In this document: piece by piece, positions 42,508-51,369 of the stretch
Numbering within the stretch: the stretch's first letter is position 1
How the letters are laid out: every line of letters begins with the position of its first letter
Source of the DNA: CAIKZZ01 sp036742455
GTDB taxonomy: Bacteria; Pseudomonadota; Gammaproteobacteria; Steroidobacterales; Steroidobacteraceae
Direction: 5' to 3'
Assembly (NCBI GenBank): GCA_036742455.1
Contig: DAINQU010000007.1
Location: 1 to 64,000 of the forward strand
DNA: 64,000 nt
Program-made: the position numbers and the translations under genes
Notes under the pieces: generated by a model
What the model was told of the DNA's origin: nothing
What the model saw: only the letters and a program-made list of their open reading frames with translations
Databases searched by the model: none

Positions 42508-42846
42508 CTAGAGCGCTTGCTCGTCGGCTTCGCCGGTACGAATACGAACGACACGTTCGATCTCCGACACGAAGATCTTACCGTCGCCGACCTTACCCGT
42601 TCGCGCCGCACCGACAATGGCCTCGACCACTTGGTCGAGCAAGTCGCTTTTGACAGCGACCTCGACGCGGGTCTTAGGGACGAAGTCCACGACATATTCG
42701 GCTCCGCGGTAGAGCTCGGTATGGCCACGCTGGCGACCGAAACCCTTGACCTCGGTAACAGTCATGCCGGAGATGCCGATCTCAGACAGCGCCGCGCGGA
42801 CGTCGTCGAGCTTGAAAGGCTTGATGATGGCAGTGATGAGTTTCAT
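42508..42846 (-). CDS. glnK: Nitrogen regulatory protein P-II
   Basis: A 112-aa trimeric signal protein. The T-loop with the uridylylated Tyr51 is GRQRGHTELYRGAEYVVDFVPK in full context, and the B-loop is ARTGKVGDGKIFV. The MKLITAIIKPFKLDDV start is more GlnK-like than GlnB-like; the split between the two is not certain. P-II senses 2-oxoglutarate, ATP and ADP and controls nitrogen assimilation. amtB is absent here. The gene has its own sigma54-like promoter (42909-42922), so nitrogen-limited expression is likely. Confidence 0.93.
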   Translation of the reverse strand: MKLITAIIKPFKLDDVRAALSEIGISGMTVTEVKGFGRQRGHTELYRGAEYVVDFVPKTRVEVAVKSDLLDQVVEAIVGAARTGKVGDGKIFVSEIERVVRIRTGEADEQAL

Positions 42847-42907
42847 AAAAGGAAGGCTCCTGTGGCCCGTCTAACTGTAGCGAAAAACGCTGACCTATGC
42901 CTTGCAA

Positions 42908-42923
42908 TGCAGTTTCTGTGCCG
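42908..42923 (-). promoter_or_regulatory. Sigma54 (-24/-12) promoter of glnK
   Basis: On the minus strand CGGCACAGAAACTGCA keeps GG and GC exactly 10 nt apart, as in TGGCAC-N5-TTGC, with two mismatches. The -12 GC is at 42910-42909. The predicted start is about 50 nt before the ATG. sigma54 control of glnK is standard, supporting the call. Confidence 0.72.
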
Positions 42924-43079
42924 ACGGTGACAACACTATGAATCAGTCACTTACAAAAGGCACCCGCGCCAACGCGCACCAAGGTAGCGCCCTTGGCCGG
43001 CGGAACGCGCCAATATGGTGCAGACAGACGGCCAAGGAGGCTGAGTGGTAGAGTCGGTGCTCCCGTGGAGCGAATCAAA

Positions 43080-44315
43080 ATGACGAACGAGACGATGGCT
43101 ATCGTTGGTGCTGGGCAGGTGTCGGTGCAGGCGATCGACAGTCTGCGGAAACTCGGGCATTCGGGCCCAATCAGCTTGATAGGCGATGAACCTCATTTGC
43201 CGTATCAGCGCCCACCGCTGTCGAAAAAGTATCTCGCGGGCGAACTACCCGACGACCGACTCACGCTGAAGCAGGCCAGTTTTTTCGACACTCACCGCGT
43301 CGATCTCAAACTGGGTGTAAGGGCCACCCAGCTCGATCTAGCGTCGCGAAAAATCGTCCTGTCCGATGGCTCAGCGCTCGAGTACGGGAAACTGCTGTTG
43401 GCCACTGGTAGCACGCCGCGTCGCTTGACGGTGCCCGGTACCCACTTGGCTGGCATTCACTATTTGCGCTCTCGCGCAGATGTTGAGGCGATTCGCGCGG
43501 ACCTTTCAAACGCCCGTCACGTCGTCATCGTCGGCGCGGGGTACATTGGCCTCGAAGTGGCCGCGACCTGCCGTTCACTGGGCCTGTCCGTCGATGTGAT
43601 CGAGATGAGCGATCGCGTCATGAATCGGGTTGTCGCCCCCGAAGTATCCGCTTTTTACACCGCAGAACACGAGCGCGCGGGCGTCCGCATTCACACGCGC
43701 ACGTTATTAAGTGCTTTTGAGCCCTCTTCAACAGCACCCCATCGCGTCGGTGCGGTTGTCACCCTCGATGGCCCTTCGTTCCCGGCGGATGTGGTCATCG
43801 TGGGGGTGGGCGTCGTGCCGGAGATCGAACTTGCCGCGTCCGCTGGCCTTGTCTGCGAGAACGGCATCGCCATCGACGAATACACTCGCACCAGCGACCC
43901 CAACGTGTTTGCGGCAGGCGACTGCGCGAACCACCCAAGCCTGCGCTACGGGCGCCGGGTCCGATTAGAGTCGGTGGATAACGCGTTCGAGCAGGCCAAA
44001 GTCGCGGCCGAAAACATGTTGGGCGGCCGGACAATACACGATCGCGTCCCGTGGTTCTGGTCAGACCAGTACGATCTTAAACTATTGATTACCGGACTGA
44101 ATTTCGACTACGACCGCGCCCTCGTGCGAGGCGAAACGAACGACCGATCGTTTTGTTGTTGCTATTTGCGCGGCACCGAACTGTTGGCCATGGATTGCGT
44201 CAATCGCCCGAAAGACTATATGGCCGCCAAAAAACTGATTGCCGACCGCGCGTGTTTTGACGTGGATCGACTGGCAGACCCCTCGGTGCCGCTCGCCGAT
44301 GCGCAGTTACGCTGA
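43080..44315 (+). CDS. FAD-dependent ferredoxin reductase (rhodocoxin/putidaredoxin reductase-like)
   Basis: A 411-aa flavoprotein. The ATG at 43080 has GGAG 9 nt before it; the frame extends 29 codons upstream without sense. FAD motif AIVGAGQVSVQAI near the start, LPYQRPPLSKKYL, LLLATGSTPRRL, NAD motif VIVGAGYIGLEVAATCRSLG, and the FAD end motif VFAAGDCANHP. It passes electrons from NAD(P)H to a 2Fe-2S ferredoxin serving a P450 or dioxygenase; neither is nearby, though a ferredoxin is divergent from it. Confidence 0.9.
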   Translation: MTNETMAIVGAGQVSVQAIDSLRKLGHSGPISLIGDEPHLPYQRPPLSKKYLAGELPDDRLTLKQASFFDTHRVDLKLGVRATQLDLASRKIVLSDGSALEYGKLLLATGSTPRRLTVPGTHLAGIHYLRSRADVEAIRADLSNARHVVIVGAGYIGLEVAATCRSLGLSVDVIEMSDRVMNRVVAPEVSAFYTAEHERAGVRIHTRTLLSAFEPSSTAPHRVGAVVTLDGPSFPADVVIVGVGVVPEIELAASAGLVCENGIAIDEYTRTSDPNVFAAGDCANHPSLRYGRRVRLESVDNAFEQAKVAAENMLGGRTIHDRVPWFWSDQYDLKLLITGLNFDYDRALVRGETNDRSFCCCYLRGTELLAMDCVNRPKDYMAAKKLIADRACFDVDRLADPSVPLADAQLR

Positions 44316-44324
44316 ATCGCGCTT

Positions 44325-44353
44325 TTGCTGCACTGCAAAATATAATTTATATT
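44325..44353 (+). promoter_or_regulatory. Likely sigma70 promoter of phaC
   Basis: TTGCTG, a 17-nt spacer, then TATATT, with a TAGGAG ribosome site and the ATG at 44380 downstream. TGCACTGCA (44329-44337) overlaps the -35 and could be an operator. Confidence 0.6.
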
Positions 44354-44379
44354 AGTCGTGCAGCGTTTAGGAGCAGGCC

Positions 44380-46176
44380 ATGAGCGAACGGAATTCGACG
44401 ACCGAATCGACTACGAGCAGCACGGTCATCCCGGCGATTCCCGGACTACCGCGCGCGCCAACGGCTGAGGCCATTGATCACGCCTTTCGCGCTGCGATCG
44501 GAAAATTGACGGGAGGGTTATCGACCACCGCCTTTTCCGCCGCTTGGGCAGACTGGGCCATCCAATTGGCCGCGTCGCCTGCCAAACAAGGTGTTTTAGC
44601 CGCCGACGGGCTTCGCCGGGTCACCGAACTGGTCGAGTTCAGCGCGCGCGCGGCGCGTGGCGAGGCGTTATCGCCGACCGAACAGGCCGGCGCTGACGCG
44701 GACGCGCGGTTTAGTCACGACGCCTGGTCGCAATATCCGTTCAATGTATGGGCGCGAGCCTTCCAGCATTCGTCCGCGTGGTTAAAGGCGCTGCCCAACG
44801 ACGTCGATGGCCTCAACGCAAAAAACGCAGACCTCGTCGAGTTCACGGTCCGCCAATGGCTCGAAGCCCTGTCGCCGACCAATTTCCTCGCCACCAATCC
44901 GGAATTACTGGAGCTGACACGGCGCGAGGGGGGCGAAAACCTCAAGCGCGGCCTGCAACACCTCGTCGAGGATCTTGCCCGCGTAACGGAGAAAAAAGGG
45001 CCGGTCGGCGTCGAGAACTTCGAAGTCGGCAAGGCCGTGGCGGCCACACCAGGCAAGGTCGTTTACCGTAACGATCTGATGGAGTTGCTGCAGTACTCAC
45101 CGACCACGAACGACGTCCACGCAGAACCCGTCCTCATCGTTCCGGCGTGGATCATGAAGTACTACATCCTGGACTTATCGGCGCGGAACTCGCTCGTGAA
45201 ATACCTTGTGGAGCAAGGCCACACGGTTTTCATGATTTCGTGGAAGAACCCAGGTCCTAGCGATCGCGACTATGGAATGGACGACTACCTGGATCTCGGT
45301 CCATTGGCCGCTCTGGACGCAGTCACGACGATAGTGCCGGGACAAAAGGTGCACGCTGCCGGGTACTGCATCGGCGGAACCTTGCTCTCTATTGCCGCCG
45401 CGACGCTGGCACGCAGCCAGGACGACCGCTTGGCCAGCGTCACGTTGTTTGCAGCCCAAACCGACTTTTCGGAGCCCGGCGAGTTATCGCTCTTTATCAA
45501 TCCCAGCCAATTGGCCATGTTGAAAGCCCAGATGCACGAGGAAGGCATTCTGGACTCGAAGCAAATGGGCGGCGCCTTCCAAATGCTGCGCCCTCGCGAC
45601 CTCATCTGGCAGCCCATGCTGCAGAGTTACGTCAAAGGCGTGCGCGATCCTATGATCGACCTGATGGCATGGAACGCTGACGGGACTCGAATGCCGTACC
45701 GCATGCATACCGAATATCTTTATCGACTGTATTTGGACAACGAACTCTCCAACGGTCGATTCCCCGTGCACGGCGCGGCGGTCAATCTGAGCGACATCAC
45801 AGTACCGATGTTCGTTGTCGGCACCGAGACCGATCACGTTGCGCCATGGAAGAGCGTTTACAAAGTGGGTGCCCTGGCGCGCTCGACGGACTATACGTTC
45901 TTGCTCACGAGCGGTGGCCACAACGCCGGCATCGTCAGCGGCCCGGTCCATCCCAAGCGCAAGCATCGCGTACGCACGACGACGGCCAACGATGCGCCCC
46001 TCTCTGCGGACGCATGGCTCGCCCAGGTGGCGCCTCAGCCGGGCAGTTGGTGGCCGGTGTGGCAGGCCTGGCTCGCCGCGCACTCGTCTGGACCGGCGTC
46101 ATTGCCAACCCTGGGTGCAGACGCATCGGGTTATCCCGTCCTTGGGGATGCTCCGGGCGAGTACGTCAAAGGCTGA
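44380..46176 (+). CDS. phaC: Class I poly(3-hydroxyalkanoate) synthase
   Basis: A 598-aa granule-bound polymerase. Lipase-box-like GYCIGGTLLS holds the catalytic Cys (about residue 330). Asp in TETDHVAPW and His in SGGHNAGIV complete the triad. N-terminal residues ~95-200 form the PhaC_N domain (AHDAWSQYPFNVW-like). Length fits class I enzymes that work alone on short-chain monomers such as 3-hydroxybutyryl-CoA. phaA, phaB and phasin genes are not in the window; the beta-oxidation pair at 54-58 kb could feed it. It has its own promoter and is convergent with the M20 peptidase. Confidence 0.94.
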   Translation: MSERNSTTESTTSSTVIPAIPGLPRAPTAEAIDHAFRAAIGKLTGGLSTTAFSAAWADWAIQLAASPAKQGVLAADGLRRVTELVEFSARAARGEALSPTEQAGADADARFSHDAWSQYPFNVWARAFQHSSAWLKALPNDVDGLNAKNADLVEFTVRQWLEALSPTNFLATNPELLELTRREGGENLKRGLQHLVEDLARVTEKKGPVGVENFEVGKAVAATPGKVVYRNDLMELLQYSPTTNDVHAEPVLIVPAWIMKYYILDLSARNSLVKYLVEQGHTVFMISWKNPGPSDRDYGMDDYLDLGPLAALDAVTTIVPGQKVHAAGYCIGGTLLSIAAATLARSQDDRLASVTLFAAQTDFSEPGELSLFINPSQLAMLKAQMHEEGILDSKQMGGAFQMLRPRDLIWQPMLQSYVKGVRDPMIDLMAWNADGTRMPYRMHTEYLYRLYLDNELSNGRFPVHGAAVNLSDITVPMFVVGTETDHVAPWKSVYKVGALARSTDYTFLLTSGGHNAGIVSGPVHPKRKHRVRTTTANDAPLSADAWLAQVAPQPGSWWPVWQAWLAAHSSGPASLPTLGADASGYPVLGDAPGEYVKG

Positions 46177-46191
46177 GCATTCGGCCACGTC

Positions 46192-47610
46192 TCAGCGCGC
46201 GCTCGACAGAGCGCGCATGAGCCGATAATTGAATTCCAGCGAATCGTAAAAGGCAGCGACGCCGACTCGTTCGTCGCGACCGTGTTGGCGCATGTCCGCT
46301 TCATCAAACATCGTGCCAGAGATCCCGAACGTGCGGAATCCACCGCGTCGAAAATAGACGTTATCCGAAGCTCCTTGAGACATGAACGGCACCACACCTG
46401 CCGTTGGCCAAAACTCCTGGGTCAACCGTTCCACGATCGCGGTCACGGCGGGATCTAAAGATTCTGCTGGGCTGGAGAGGGGGCCCCACGTTGCCTTCAC
46501 CGTGATCAAAGGATCGTCAATGACACGGCGTAACGTGGCGAGCATGACCTCGGGCTTCTCATCCGGCAAGAGTCGACATTGCAGAGTCGCGACCGCTGTC
46601 ATAGGGAGCGCGCTCTCGCTCTGACCGCCGGACACCAAGGTGGCAGGACAGGTGGTGTGCAGTTGCGCATTGATGACCGGATTGTCGCGCAGCGCTTCCA
46701 TGGCCGCGGCATCGGCTGGATTTTTCAGCAGCCGGGTAATCGCAGCTGACTCCAGCGAGGTTGCGCGTGACTGCATCGCCTCCAGATAACCTCGGCTGGT
46801 CTCGCCGAGCCGGACGGGAAACTGATAAGCGTCCAGCTTCGTCAACGCACGCGCGAGACGCCCGATGGCGTTGTCTCGCCGCGGCAGCGAGCTGTGACCA
46901 CCCGACCCTGTCGCCACCAATTCGTAGGTGGCATAGGCTTTTTCGGAGGTCTGAATCGTATTCCACAGTGGCTTTCCGTTGAGCGAAAGCATCTTGCCGG
47001 CGTCGTCGTTGATGACGAGGCCCGCGTTGATGACGTCGCGGTGTTCGGCAACCATCCATTCGACGCCGTTCGCATCGCCTCCGGCCTCCTCATCGGTATT
47101 GAAGAACGCGATGATGTCGCCGTCCGGCACGTAACCCTCTTGTTTCAGCCGGATCAAATTGGTCGTGATGATCGCAACTTCATTCTTGACGTCGATCGAA
47201 CCGCGGCCGTAGAACCAACCATCCCTCTCCGTCAGTTGGAACGGCTCGACAGACCATGTCTCCCGAACGGCCTCAACGACGTCAAGATGCGCATTAAACA
47301 ACACGGGCTGCCGCGTCCCACGACCGTGAAGGCGTACGACTATATTCATCTTATCGGCCGCCGGACCGCCCACCCAGATATCGGAATCTGCAAATCCCGC
47401 AGCCCGAAACCGCGCGACTAACGCTTCTACGGCTCGAGCGGAACCTTTCGCGTGCGTCGTATCAATGGAAACCAAGTCCGCGAACGTCGAACGAGCGTAT
47501 TGCTGATATTCACTGGGCGACGCCGGCCGGGACGCGGTCGCCGACGTCGCGACACTCAGAGGCAGCAGAAGCGCGATGAGCGCTGCCGATCGGATGCACG
47601 GTTTGAACAC
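46192..47610 (-). CDS. M20 family zinc metallopeptidase, secreted
   Basis: A 472-aa protein with a signal peptide (ALIALLLPLSVATSATA). Metal ligands and catalytic residues: NAHLDVVEA (His, Asp), GRGSIDVKNEVA (bridging Asp), FFNTDEEAGGD (catalytic Glu pair), and a late His in the C-terminal half. The dimerisation domain lies between (TYELVATGSGGHSSLP). M20/M25/M40 enzymes remove amino acids or acyl groups from peptides. A periplasmic carboxypeptidase or aminoacylase is likely; the exact substrate is unknown. It lies between phaC and pyc. Confidence 0.89.
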   Translation of the reverse strand: MFKPCIRSAALIALLLPLSVATSATASRPASPSEYQQYARSTFADLVSIDTTHAKGSARAVEALVARFRAAGFADSDIWVGGPAADKMNIVVRLHGRGTRQPVLFNAHLDVVEAVRETWSVEPFQLTERDGWFYGRGSIDVKNEVAIITTNLIRLKQEGYVPDGDIIAFFNTDEEAGGDANGVEWMVAEHRDVINAGLVINDDAGKMLSLNGKPLWNTIQTSEKAYATYELVATGSGGHSSLPRRDNAIGRLARALTKLDAYQFPVRLGETSRGYLEAMQSRATSLESAAITRLLKNPADAAAMEALRDNPVINAQLHTTCPATLVSGGQSESALPMTAVATLQCRLLPDEKPEVMLATLRRVIDDPLITVKATWGPLSSPAESLDPAVTAIVERLTQEFWPTAGVVPFMSQGASDNVYFRRGGFRTFGISGTMFDEADMRQHGRDERVGVAAFYDSLEFNYRLMRALSSAR

Positions 47611-47657
47611 GTTAACTCTCCGGCACTGACGCGAAAACCGGAGTGTATACGAAGATT

Positions 47658-47680
47658 GGGCCTGATTTTTAGTCAGGCCC
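47658..47680. terminator. Hairpin between pyc and the M20 gene
   Basis: An 8-bp stem GGGCCTGA/TCAGGCCC with loop TTTTTAG. It lies beyond the pyc stop on the minus strand and before the M20 start. There is no T-run after it on the minus strand. Confidence 0.5.
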
Positions 47681-47710
47681 GTCCTCTGTCGAGCGAATCT
47701 CCACGCCTAG

Positions 47711-47732
47711 GGAGCCCACGCGCGAGGGCTCC
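47711..47732. terminator. Hairpin directly after the pyc stop
   Basis: A 7-bp stem GGAGCCC/GGGCTCC, loop ACGCGCGA, 7 nt past the pyc stop on the minus strand. Together with the next hairpin it probably marks the end of the pyc mRNA. Confidence 0.45.
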
Positions 47733-47738
47733 GCATGC

Positions 47739-50700
47739 TTACTTCAGAATGATCAACAAATCTTTAGCGTCGACATGTTGACCCGGTCGCACGATGACTT
47801 CGACAATTTCCGCCTCTCGCTCTGCTCGTACCGCAGCTTCCATCTTCATGGCTTCCAAGGTCAGTAATGTGTCGCCTGCGTATACTTTTTGACCGGGCTT
47901 AACCGACACCGTCACCACATTGCCGGGCATCGGTGCACCCACGTGATTCGGATCAGCGCTGTCCATTTTGCGGGTCGGCGCCTTTTGAGCCACCTGACTT
48001 CGATCAATCACACGAACTGACCGAGGCTGGCCGTTCAGCTCGTAGAACACCGTGCGCGTGCCATCCTCGTGTACGTTGCTGGTTGCAACGAACCGCACAA
48101 ATAGTGTCTTTCCCCGTTCAATTTGAATGTCGAACTCTTCGCCCGGGGAGACGCCGTAGAAAAACGTCGGCGTTGGCAACACCGACACGTCACTAAATTG
48201 CGACCGCTCCTTCGCATAGTCGATGAATACTTTCGGGTACATCAAATAGGACGCAAATTCATCGTCGTTGATGGAGCGGTTAACCTTGTTTTCCGCGGCC
48301 GCCCGCAACGCCGCTAGATCGGCAGGGGGCAGCACGTCGCCCGGCCGAACGCGCAGCGGTTCGCGCCCCTTGAGTACCTTGCGCTGCAGTTCCGGCGGAA
48401 AGCCGCCTACAGGCTGACCGATGTCCCCATGGAAAAACTGAACGACGGATTCAGGAAACGCGACCTCATAATCCGGATCTTCAACCTGATCGCGCGTGAG
48501 ACCCGACGTCACCATCATGATGGCCATATCGCCAACCACCTTGGAGCTTGGCGTCACTTTGACGATGTCTCCAAACATGTCGTTAACGTCAGCATAGGCG
48601 GCCGCCACTTCCGGCCATCGGTGATCATCGATACCCAATGAACGGGCCTGTTCGCGAAGATTCGTGTACTGACCACCCGGCATGCCATGCAAATAGACCT
48701 CACTGGCGCCCGATCGAATGTCAGACTCAAACGCACCGTAACAGTGGCGGACTTGCTCCCAGTACGATGAGGCGAGGCGCAAATGATCGGGGTTCAAACC
48801 GGGATCGCGTGGGGTGTGCCGCAGCGCCGCAGCAATGGAGCCAAGGTTGGGTTGAGACGTGAGCCCGCTCATGGAATCGATCGCAGCATCGACCGCATCA
48901 CAACCGGCGTCAATCGCAGCGAGCACGCTCGCCGCCGAGATGCCGCTCGTGTCGTGCGTATGGAAATGGATCGGAATCGCCACTTCCTCTTTGAGAGCGC
49001 GTACCAGGGTGCGGGCCGCATCGGGACGACACAACCCAGCCATATCCTTGATGCCGAGTACATGCGCGCCGGCTTTTTCCAGTTGCTTCGCGAGATTCAC
49101 GTAGTAACGCAGGTTGTACTTCGTCTCGCTTGGGTCAGAGAGGTTGCCGGTATAGCAGATCGATGCCTCGATCACCTTGCCCGTGGCGCCGACCGCATCG
49201 ATCGCGACGCGCATGTTGTCGATCCAATTCAATGAATCAAAGATCCTAAAAACGTCGACGCCACCCGCAGCGGCACGTTCAACGAAATAACGGACCACGT
49301 TGTCTGGATAATTCGTATAGCCAACGGCGTTGGCCGAACGTAACAGCATCTGCAGCAGAAGATTCGGCATGGCTTGGCGCAATTGCGCCAATCGCTCCCA
49401 CGGATCCTCCTTGAGAAAGCGCATAGCGACGTCAAACGTGGCTCCGCCCCAGCACTCGACCGAGTACAACTCCGGCAATAGGCTCGCGTAGTACGGCGCA
49501 ATCGCGACCAAATCGTGTGTTCGAACGCGGGTTGCGAGGAGGCTCTGGTGAGCGTCCCGCATCGTCGTGTCTGTAATGAGCACACGGTCCGACGCAAGCA
49601 TCCAGTCGGCAAGGCCCTTTGGACCGTGGGTATCGAGTATTTGCTTCGTGCCAGCGGGCGGGGGTGTCAATTGCATCTTCGGCACCCGAGGTGCCGCGAG
49701 ACGGGTTGGCCTCGGTCGGTTCTTAACCTCCGGATTGCCGTTGACGATCACATCGCCGACAAAATTCAGCAGCCGTGTGGCTCGGTCGCGTCGCTTCGGT
49801 GTACGAAAAAGCTCGGGGGTCTGATCAATAAACTTCGTCGTGTAACTGCCGTCGGCAAACGAAGGGTGATTAATGACCTGGTCCAGGAAGCGGAGGTTGG
49901 TGGTCACACCGCGAATGCGAAACTCCCACAACGCGCGATGCATGCGTCGGACCGTTTCCTCGGCCGTCGGCGCCCACGCAGTGACTTTCACGAGCAGCGA
50001 GTCGTAGAAGCGACCGATAAATGCACCGGAGTACGCCGTGCCTGCGTCGAGTCGAATGCCGAATCCTGCGGGGCTTCGATAAGCGGTTATACGACCGAAG
50101 TCTGGAATGAAGTTATTTTCCGGATCTTCCGTTGTGATCCGGCACTGCATGGCATGACCCGTGACGCGAATGTCGTCCTGCACTGGAACGCCGGACTCCG
50201 GCGTTCCAATGACGGCGCCCTCAGCCACTCGAATTTGCGCTTTGACAATGTCGATACCGGTAACAACCTCGGTCACCGTATGTTCGACTTGGATGCGCGG
50301 ATTGACCTCTATGAAATAGAAATTCCCGGTATCCGCGTCTTGAAGGAATTCCACCGTACCGGCATTGCGGTAATTTACCGCGCGACCGATTTGCAGGCCG
50401 AGCTCGCAGAGCGCCCGCCGTGCCTCAAGATCGAGAAACACCGTCGGCGCGCGTTCTACTACTTTTTGGTTGCGGCGTTGGACCGTACAGTCGCGCTCCC
50501 AGAGGTGCACCAGATTGCCGTGGGCGTCTCCGAGAATCTGAACTTCCACATGGCGCGCCCGGCGTACGAGTTTTTCGAGGTATACCTCGTCATTGCCGAA
50601 TGCGGCTTTGGCTTCTCGCCGCGCCGTAGCGACAAGATCATGGAGTTCCGACGCGTCTTCGATGATGCGCATGCCGCGACCACCACCGCCCCAACTGGCC

Positions 50701-51203
50701 TTCAGCATCAACGGATAGCCCACTTCAAGAGCGAGTCGTTCAACTTCCGTCGGATCTGTAGGCAATGGGCCTGTTGCCGGCATCACCGGAACCCCTGCCT
50801 GAATCGCGAGCTGGCGGGCCGCAACTTTGTTGCCCAATGTCCGCATGGTCTCTGGCAAAGGACCGATGAACGTAATGCCGGCGACCGCGCACGCGTCGGC
50901 AAATTCGGGATTCTCAGAGAGAAAGCCGTATCCCGGATGAATAGCATCGACCTGCGCATCGCGGGCAATGCGGATGATATCGGGGATATCCAGATACGCA
51001 TCGACAGGGCCTTTGCCATCGCCGACGAGATAACTTTCGTCCGCCTTGGTCCGATGCAAGGAAAATCGATCTTCGCGCGAATGTATCGCGACGGTGCGAA
51101 TACCTAATTCGTTGGCCGCGCGCATCACGCGGATCGCAATTTCGCCGCGGTTTGCGATCAAAATCTTTTGGATACGGCTCCGCGGCGGGTTCGGGGAAGG
51201 CAT
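47739..51203 (-). CDS. pyc: Pyruvate carboxylase, single chain
   Basis: A 1154-aa biotin enzyme. The biotin carboxylase domain (about 1-460) has the ATP-grasp loop KASWGGGGRGMR and RDCTVQRRNQKVVE. The carboxyltransferase domain (about 530-830) has DTTMRDAHQSLLATR, with metal and pyruvate sites in HFHTHDTSG, followed by the PYC_OADA region. The biotinyl domain at the end has EAMKMEA, whose Lys is biotinylated. It makes oxaloacetate from pyruvate to refill the TCA cycle. A hairpin-rich 165-nt leader precedes it. Confidence 0.95.
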   Translation of the reverse strand: MPSPNPPRSRIQKILIANRGEIAIRVMRAANELGIRTVAIHSREDRFSLHRTKADESYLVGDGKGPVDAYLDIPDIIRIARDAQVDAIHPGYGFLSENPEFADACAVAGITFIGPLPETMRTLGNKVAARQLAIQAGVPVMPATGPLPTDPTEVERLALEVGYPLMLKASWGGGGRGMRIIEDASELHDLVATARREAKAAFGNDEVYLEKLVRRARHVEVQILGDAHGNLVHLWERDCTVQRRNQKVVERAPTVFLDLEARRALCELGLQIGRAVNYRNAGTVEFLQDADTGNFYFIEVNPRIQVEHTVTEVVTGIDIVKAQIRVAEGAVIGTPESGVPVQDDIRVTGHAMQCRITTEDPENNFIPDFGRITAYRSPAGFGIRLDAGTAYSGAFIGRFYDSLLVKVTAWAPTAEETVRRMHRALWEFRIRGVTTNLRFLDQVINHPSFADGSYTTKFIDQTPELFRTPKRRDRATRLLNFVGDVIVNGNPEVKNRPRPTRLAAPRVPKMQLTPPPAGTKQILDTHGPKGLADWMLASDRVLITDTTMRDAHQSLLATRVRTHDLVAIAPYYASLLPELYSVECWGGATFDVAMRFLKEDPWERLAQLRQAMPNLLLQMLLRSANAVGYTNYPDNVVRYFVERAAAGGVDVFRIFDSLNWIDNMRVAIDAVGATGKVIEASICYTGNLSDPSETKYNLRYYVNLAKQLEKAGAHVLGIKDMAGLCRPDAARTLVRALKEEVAIPIHFHTHDTSGISAASVLAAIDAGCDAVDAAIDSMSGLTSQPNLGSIAAALRHTPRDPGLNPDHLRLASSYWEQVRHCYGAFESDIRSGASEVYLHGMPGGQYTNLREQARSLGIDDHRWPEVAAAYADVNDMFGDIVKVTPSSKVVGDMAIMMVTSGLTRDQVEDPDYEVAFPESVVQFFHGDIGQPVGGFPPELQRKVLKGREPLRVRPGDVLPPADLAALRAAAENKVNRSINDDEFASYLMYPKVFIDYAKERSQFSDVSVLPTPTFFYGVSPGEEFDIQIERGKTLFVRFVATSNVHEDGTRTVFYELNGQPRSVRVIDRSQVAQKAPTRKMDSADPNHVGAPMPGNVVTVSVKPGQKVYAGDTLLTLEAMKMEAAVRAEREAEIVEVIVRPGQHVDAKDLLIILK

Positions 51204-51218
51204 CGGCAGTCCAGTGGG

Positions 51219-51278
51219 GCGCAGGCCCAGCGAAGCAATAAATAAGGGGAAAGAAATAATAATCCCCTTATCCTGCGC
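51219..51278 (-). other. Nested stem-loop in the leader of pyc
   Basis: A 9-bp stem ATAAGGGGA/TCCCCTTAT (51242-51250 with 51263-51271), 12-nt A/T loop, flanked by an outer arm GCGCAGG/CCTGCGC. It lies 15-75 nt before the pyc ATG. It may also end the diguanylate cyclase region, but both genes run the same way, so a leader function or promoter overlap is equally possible. Confidence 0.45.
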
Positions 51279-51369
51279 TGCAATAATTTTGTCGTGTTCG
51301 CGTGAAATGCACGGATCGGCGCCCCAAAGGGAGGCGCAAACACGCTCTACGCACCAAGACGGTGCGTCT

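Noticed and set aside
44325..44353. TGCACTGCA as a proven PhaR binding site
   Set aside because: I do not know a firm PhaR consensus that it matches, so it is reported only as a recurring motif.
49515..51107. A 530-codon open frame antisense to pyruvate carboxylase
   Set aside because: It lies wholly inside a gene with unmistakable biotin-carboxylase motifs; its product is low in family-like structure and rich in Arg/His, typical of antisense frames in GC-rich DNA.
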